A DNA stretch of 64,000 nt from Methanolobus vulcani (GTDB taxonomy: Archaea; Halobacteriota; Methanosarcinia; Methanosarcinales; Methanosarcinaceae), in assembly GCF_900100715.1 (NCBI RefSeq), contig NZ_FNCA01000001.1, forward strand, positions 62,001-126,000, read 5' to 3'. Made by a program: the position numbers and the translations under genes. Of this stretch, positions 59,828 to 64,000 are shown piece by piece (within the stretch, counting starts at the first letter, position 1; each line of letters begins with the position of its first letter). The notes under the pieces were generated by a model. That model saw only the letters and a program-made list of their open reading frames with translations. It was not told the origin of the DNA and ran no database searches.

Positions 59828-62548
59828 ATGTTTGGCAAAAACAAATGCAAGTACACCCAGGATCTTAAAATATTATTTTTGGTAGCATTGCTATCAATTG
59901 TCTTTATCCTGGTTCCGCCTTTCAGTGAAACCCCTTTGAGGATACCTTTCGCATTACTATTGATATTTTTTATACCTGGGTATACTTTTATTTCCGCCAT
60001 GTTCCCCGGAAATCAGGTGATCTCAGGAATTGAAAGATTCACACTAAGCGTTGGTTTTAGCATTATTATCATGGTTTTTGATGGATTTCTTATTAGCCTT
60101 ACTGTATGGAAATTCAGGCCAAACTCAATTACCATTTCACTTGTATTGCTCACATTCATATTTGGGATCATAGCTTATCTGGCAAGGAAACGCCTACCTC
60201 TGGATGATCAATTTAGCTTTTCATACAAAGATTTCATTCATTCACTTACAGCGCCGGAAACATGCAACATTGATGATGAAGAGGAGAATATCTGCTATGA
60301 TGAGAACATAGATGACAAGCGTTTTGCTGCAAGGAACAGAAAAAAAATATCCTCAATGCGCAAACCAGTGAAAGCTATGAAAAAACCTGCTTTGAAAACC
60401 AGTGAAAGATTGCCTCCAGAGATTACAAAAACTCTCATAATAGCAATGGTGCTTTCGATCATCGTTGCCGGTTCAATGTTTGCCTATGCAAAAGCTACCA
60501 GAGAAAAAGAGACATTCACAACATTATACATACTGGGCCCTGATGGCAAAGCTGACAACTACCCGGAAAATTTCTCAATAAATGATCCGATACAGATTAT
60601 TGCTGGTATTGAAAATTATGAACATGCAAAAGAGAACTACACACTTGAGATAATTCTGGATGGGTCTACATTAAATACAATGGAAATAACTCTCGATCAT
60701 GGAGAAAAGTGGGAAAAAGAACTTACTATAACTCCTACCCAATCAAAACAAGGAAAACAGAAACTCGAACTTGCTTTATATAAGGGTGGTTCAGAAGGTA
60801 ATACATATAGAACAGTAAATCTCTGGGTCAATCAGGTACTAAGCAATGGACCCATCATAACAAAAGATCATGAAGCAATAGATTTCGTAAAAATAATAAA
60901 TCCATCTATGGAATCTGATGACGGATGGGAATTCACCACCACTAACGATACCATAGCCGCAGGATACTATGAAAATGGTACGGGAATATACGGATCAAGG
61001 GCATTTGTCATCAATGCCACTTATAAGGGTATGCTTAATGAATACAATTCACATACTGTAGAACAGATGATATACAGTAACAAATCTGCAAATGTTATAT
61101 TATCATGCTACATTAAAGATTCATATACAAAAGGAACCCCGGATAAAGATGAAACCCAATCAAAAAGAATAATTTTGAACAGAAATGTAATTTGGTCTGA
61201 TGGAATGAATGGAGATGAAGGTTGGCAACATTTAGAAATACCAATCACATTGCAAGAAGGTAATAATACCCTTGACTTTAGAATGCTACAGGGAAGACTT
61301 CAGGAATTAAATCCTGTTGAAATGATAATAGATGAGGTTTCTATTATACCAGAATCTGCATTATCAAAATACATAAGAGCCGACAATACAGTAGAATTTG
61401 AACTGCCAGAATCTAAGGTATTGCCGCTTCCAAAAACAAGCAATACAAAATTTACTGTTCAGTGGGAAGGCACTGATGTTGGATCTGGAATCTATTATTA
61501 TACTATACAATATTCTACGAATGGAACTGAATGGAAAGACTGGATATCAAAAACAGCTATGACATCGGGAGAGTTTGAAGGGCAAGAAGGAGTTACATAT
61601 TATTTCAGATCAAAAGCTGTTGACAATGCACTTAATGAGGAAATGGAAAAATCAACACCAGATACCAGTACAACCATAGATACGGCCACACCGGAGATTG
61701 AACTGGATATTACACCAAATCCGACAAGTGATGTAACGTATCTAACAGTAAACTCGAACAAAGCACTTTTGTCTGTTGACTGCCTGATCACCCCTCACAA
61801 TTTTGGTACTATTGAAAATATCAAACTTTCTACAACTGATAATATAACCTGGGCAAGCAAATACAAAGTGGAAGTACAAGATACATATGATATTGAGGTA
61901 ATGGCCAGAGATTATGCAAACAACACAGCCTACACATTTGGCACGTTATACACGGATGAGTCTTTAGAAAAACTGACTATAGATTTCGATCCAGAAGAAA
62001 CATCTGATGAAGTAACAATAACTGTAACCTCATCAACTGCATTAAAGACAGAACCTACCTTAGTAGTGAAAGACAGATATGGTCACAAACTAGAGGTTAA
62101 TTACCAGAGTTCAAAAGATAATGAGTATGTATACGTTGCCACAACCAATGATGACGATCTGGATTATACAATCTATGATGGAACAGCACGTGTTACGGTT
62201 ACTGCTAAAACAGTTAATTCAATGACGCTCTATGAAGAAGATACTTTCTTAATAGACAGAGTAGACCCGACAATCGTAAGTTTCAGTCCTGATGACGGTG
62301 AAACTGTTAAAACAAATAGCCCATCTATCAGAGCTTCATATTCAGATGATCGTGCAGGTATTGATAAAACAAAAGTAAAACTCATAGTAAATGGAATAGA
62401 TGTAACCAGCAATGCGGAAATAGATTACAGTTCCATATATTATCTGGCACAAGGACTGGAAAATGGAAAAGTTGACGTGCAACTGACAGTAACAGATCAG
62501 GCGGGCAATACTAAAGAGAAAGACTGGTCATTCTTTGTAACAGCATGA
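59828..62548 (+). CDS. DUF1616 membrane protein with large extracytoplasmic beta-rich domain
   Basis: 906 aa. Four helices at ~14-120 with RIPFALLLIFFIPGYTFISA then GIERFTLSVGFSII are the DUF1616 signature. An acidic then basic linker leads to a fifth helix (TLIIAMVLSIIVAGSMFAYA, ~residue 205). The outside part holds a CARDB-like stretch (FSINDPIQIIAGIENYE), a carbohydrate-binding-like jelly roll (~355-500) and Ig/FN3-like repeats (YYYTIQYSTNGTEWKDWISK, then VDPTIVSFSPDDGETV). It may hold or recognise surface glycan. It lies between the archaeosortase unit and a PEF-CTERM gene. Confidence 0.85.
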   Translation: MFGKNKCKYTQDLKILFLVALLSIVFILVPPFSETPLRIPFALLLIFFIPGYTFISAMFPGNQVISGIERFTLSVGFSIIIMVFDGFLISLTVWKFRPNSITISLVLLTFIFGIIAYLARKRLPLDDQFSFSYKDFIHSLTAPETCNIDDEEENICYDENIDDKRFAARNRKKISSMRKPVKAMKKPALKTSERLPPEITKTLIIAMVLSIIVAGSMFAYAKATREKETFTTLYILGPDGKADNYPENFSINDPIQIIAGIENYEHAKENYTLEIILDGSTLNTMEITLDHGEKWEKELTITPTQSKQGKQKLELALYKGGSEGNTYRTVNLWVNQVLSNGPIITKDHEAIDFVKIINPSMESDDGWEFTTTNDTIAAGYYENGTGIYGSRAFVINATYKGMLNEYNSHTVEQMIYSNKSANVILSCYIKDSYTKGTPDKDETQSKRIILNRNVIWSDGMNGDEGWQHLEIPITLQEGNNTLDFRMLQGRLQELNPVEMIIDEVSIIPESALSKYIRADNTVEFELPESKVLPLPKTSNTKFTVQWEGTDVGSGIYYYTIQYSTNGTEWKDWISKTAMTSGEFEGQEGVTYYFRSKAVDNALNEEMEKSTPDTSTTIDTATPEIELDITPNPTSDVTYLTVNSNKALLSVDCLITPHNFGTIENIKLSTTDNITWASKYKVEVQDTYDIEVMARDYANNTAYTFGTLYTDESLEKLTIDFDPEETSDEVTITVTSSTALKTEPTLVVKDRYGHKLEVNYQSSKDNEYVYVATTNDDDLDYTIYDGTARVTVTAKTVNSMTLYEEDTFLIDRVDPTIVSFSPDDGETVKTNSPSIRASYSDDRAGIDKTKVKLIVNGIDVTSNAEIDYSSIYYLAQGLENGKVDVQLTVTDQAGNTKEKDWSFFVTA

Positions 62549-62701
62549 TGATGGCGAATAAAGGATATCGATAACATATCATCATAATGAGTATAATGAC
62601 TTATATGAATGTTTACAAACGTTTATATAGAAAAAAAGCAAAGGAGAGAATACCGTAAAAATCTTTTAGATATACTTTGAGATATAATGAGGTGGTACGA
62701 T

Positions 62702-63205
62702 ATGAAAAAAATATTAATAGCAATAGCAGTCATTGCATTGTTTACAGGAACAGCAGCAGCATATGATGCTAACATATGGAATGCAGCAGGAACAGCAGCA
62801 GCCGGTAACCCAATAGTTATTCACCCTGGCGAAACACTTACATTCAGTTACAATGGAGCTAATTTTGCATCCGAGAATCAGGTTTTGCCTTATTACTCTG
62901 ACGTAGAAGCTGTTTCAGGAGGAGCTGCCGATACAGATATGACAGTAACTATCAGCAAAACAAACTTCGAGCCAGGAATAGCAGATCCATATACCGATGT
63001 AGCTGTAGTTCAGATCACTCTTGATGCAAATGCACCAGCAACAGGACAGTGGAGAGTTACCATAGGAGCAGGCGAAGATGCAATAACAAAGGATGTAGGA
63101 TCAGCAGCAAGGAACTTCCTGATTCCTGAATTCCCAACAATTGCACTCCCAGTAGCTGCAATCCTTGGTCTTGCATTCTTCATGCAGCGCCGCAAGGAAG
63201 AGTAA
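62702..63205 (+). CDS. Small PEF-CTERM surface protein
   Basis: 167 aa from ATG 62702, with GAGGTGGT five bases upstream. Signal peptide ILIAIAVIALFTGTAAA, a beta-rich domain with PIVIHPGETLTFSYNG and WRVTIGAGEDA, then IPEFPTIALPVAAILGLAFF and a basic tail QRRKEE: a complete PEF-CTERM signal. Second probable archaeosortase substrate, 4 kb from the enzyme. TTTATATAG ~75 bp upstream is a likely TATA box. The strong ribosome site suggests high expression. Confidence 0.92.
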   Translation: MKKILIAIAVIALFTGTAAAYDANIWNAAGTAAAGNPIVIHPGETLTFSYNGANFASENQVLPYYSDVEAVSGGAADTDMTVTISKTNFEPGIADPYTDVAVVQITLDANAPATGQWRVTIGAGEDAITKDVGSAARNFLIPEFPTIALPVAAILGLAFFMQRRKEE

Positions 63206-63220
63206 GTTAACTAACTTACT
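63201..63220 (+). terminator. Terminator overlapping the PEF-CTERM stop codon
   Basis: AGTAAGTTA and TAACTTACT form a 9-bp stem with a 2-base loop containing the stop codon, followed by a T-rich tract (CCTATTTTCTCTTTTTT). Confidence 0.65.
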
Positions 63221-63322
63221 CCTATTTTCTCTTTTTTGAAATCTAGCTTTAATTCATCTAACTCTAAAACTTATATTCTTTTAAACCCATACTTCCCTGA
63301 ATAACATCAGAAGATGATCATC

Positions 63323-64000
63323 ATGGAAGAACTAATCACAAAATTATCTAATGCTCATGGAATATCCGGTAGCGAAGGCAATATAAGAACAATTCTTGAA
63401 GAAGAACTCAAACCTTATACTGACGAGATGAGAACTGATAAAATGGGAAATCTCATAGCAATCAGAAAAGGTGAAGGACCTTCAATTATGCTTGCTGCAC
63501 ATATGGATGAGATTGGCCTGATGGTCAAATACATCGATGAAAACGGTTTCCTCAAGTTTGTCAAGATCGGTGGATGGTACGACCCAACTCTCCATAGCCA
63601 GAGAGTTATTGTCCATACAACAAAAGGCCCCATACCAGGTGTTATAGGATCAAAACCACCACATGTTATGAAGCCTGAGGACAGGAAGAAACCACCTGAA
63701 GCTAAAGATATGTTCATTGACGTCGGTGCAAAGGACAAAGAAGATGCTATGAACATGGGCATAATTGTTGGCACACCTGTTTCCATGGATCGTGAAGTAA
63801 AGAAACTTGCAAATGGCAAGATAACCGGTAAAGCATTCGACAACAGGGCGGGATGCGCGATTATGATCGATGCTATGCGACAGATAGCAGAGCTCGATAT
63901 CAAGGCAACCATCTATGCAGTAGGTACCGTACAGGAAGAGGTTGGACTTAAAGGAGCACGTACTTCAGCGTTTGGACTTGATCCTGACATTGCAATTGCA
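63323..64000 (+). CDS. M42-family metallo-aminopeptidase (5' part)
   Basis: 226 codons from ATG 63323 (63314 possible) to the window edge. LSNAHGISGSEGNIRTILEE, MLAAHMDEIGLMVKYIDENG with the first zinc histidine/aspartate, GKAFDNRAGCAIMIDAMRQI with the bridging aspartate, and GTVQEEVGLKGARTSAF with the catalytic glutamates match M42 peptidases. These form large tetrahedral cytoplasmic aminopeptidases. About 125 residues are missing beyond the window. Confidence 0.93.
   Translation, partial: MEELITKLSNAHGISGSEGNIRTILEEELKPYTDEMRTDKMGNLIAIRKGEGPSIMLAAHMDEIGLMVKYIDENGFLKFVKIGGWYDPTLHSQRVIVHTTKGPIPGVIGSKPPHVMKPEDRKKPPEAKDMFIDVGAKDKEDAMNMGIIVGTPVSMDREVKKLANGKITGKAFDNRAGCAIMIDAMRQIAELDIKATIYAVGTVQEEVGLKGARTSAFGLDPDIAIA

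Noticed and set aside
1-64000. CRISPR arrays, tRNA or rRNA genes
   Set aside because: No regularly spaced direct repeats and no tRNA- or rRNA-like sequence was recognised by eye; a covariance-model scan could still find a missed tRNA.

Overview
The window looks like a chromosomal segment of a methylotrophic methanogen of the Methanosarcinaceae (Methanolobus/Methanococcoides-like). This is inferred from PEF-CTERM surface proteins with an archaeosortase, DUF2206 and DUF1616 membrane proteins, a DUF234 ATPase, archaeal TATA boxes, GGTGA/GAGG-type ribosome binding sites, an AglH-like GPT enzyme and a GlcNAc3NAcA-type nucleotide-sugar pathway. No rRNA, tRNA or CRISPR array was seen.

Layout. 0-8 kb: an IS605-type element (divergent tnpB and tnpA) interrupts a PIN-toxin gene. 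It is followed by a DUF234 ATPase and a dense set of toxin-antitoxin (TA) genes, many of them broken, separated by GC-rich hairpin repeats and by two copies of a ~305-bp noncoding repeat. 8.1-18.8 kb: an AT-rich surface-glycan cluster (truncated epimerase, Wzx flippase, DUF2206 membrane protein, GT4 and GT2 glycosyltransferases, CapK-like ligase, epimerase). 19-24 kb: a second TA/decay island with HicBA (hicA frameshifted by a 7-bp duplication), an acylphosphatase with a deletion-derivative copy 3 kb away, a Schlafen/AlbA_2-type gene behind twin palindromes, relBE remnants, and a second MntA/HepT pair with broken mntA. 24-29.8 kb: two YdjM-like membrane proteins and a 1400-aa hybrid histidine kinase. 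29.9-37.3 kb: an operon for a diacetamido-glucuronic-acid nucleotide sugar (WbpD/E/B/A-like), a VanZ-like protein, a second epimerase and a GPT glycosyltransferase. 37.9-57.4 kb: a long minus-strand glycan region holding two secreted beta-helix proteins, one with cohesin and dockerin modules and one with PEF-CTERM. It also has a formyltransferase/PIG-L/WbqC set, glycosyltransferases, a flippase, ATP-grasp, acetyltransferases, FemAB and polysaccharide deacetylase. 57.6-63.2 kb: the archaeosortase, a small membrane protein coupled to a protease-dead M48 homologue, a DUF1616 surface protein and a second PEF-CTERM protein. The window ends inside an M42 peptidase.

Working model. The glycan genes make and export a decorated surface polysaccharide or protein glycan. 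The archaeosortase processes the PEF-CTERM proteins, which are probably displayed with that glycan. Its placement beside polysaccharide deacetylase and FemAB genes mirrors bacterial exosortase/exopolysaccharide loci and is the most interesting system-level signal here. The TA islands are in active decay, with at least six inactivating lesions that can be read from the sequence.
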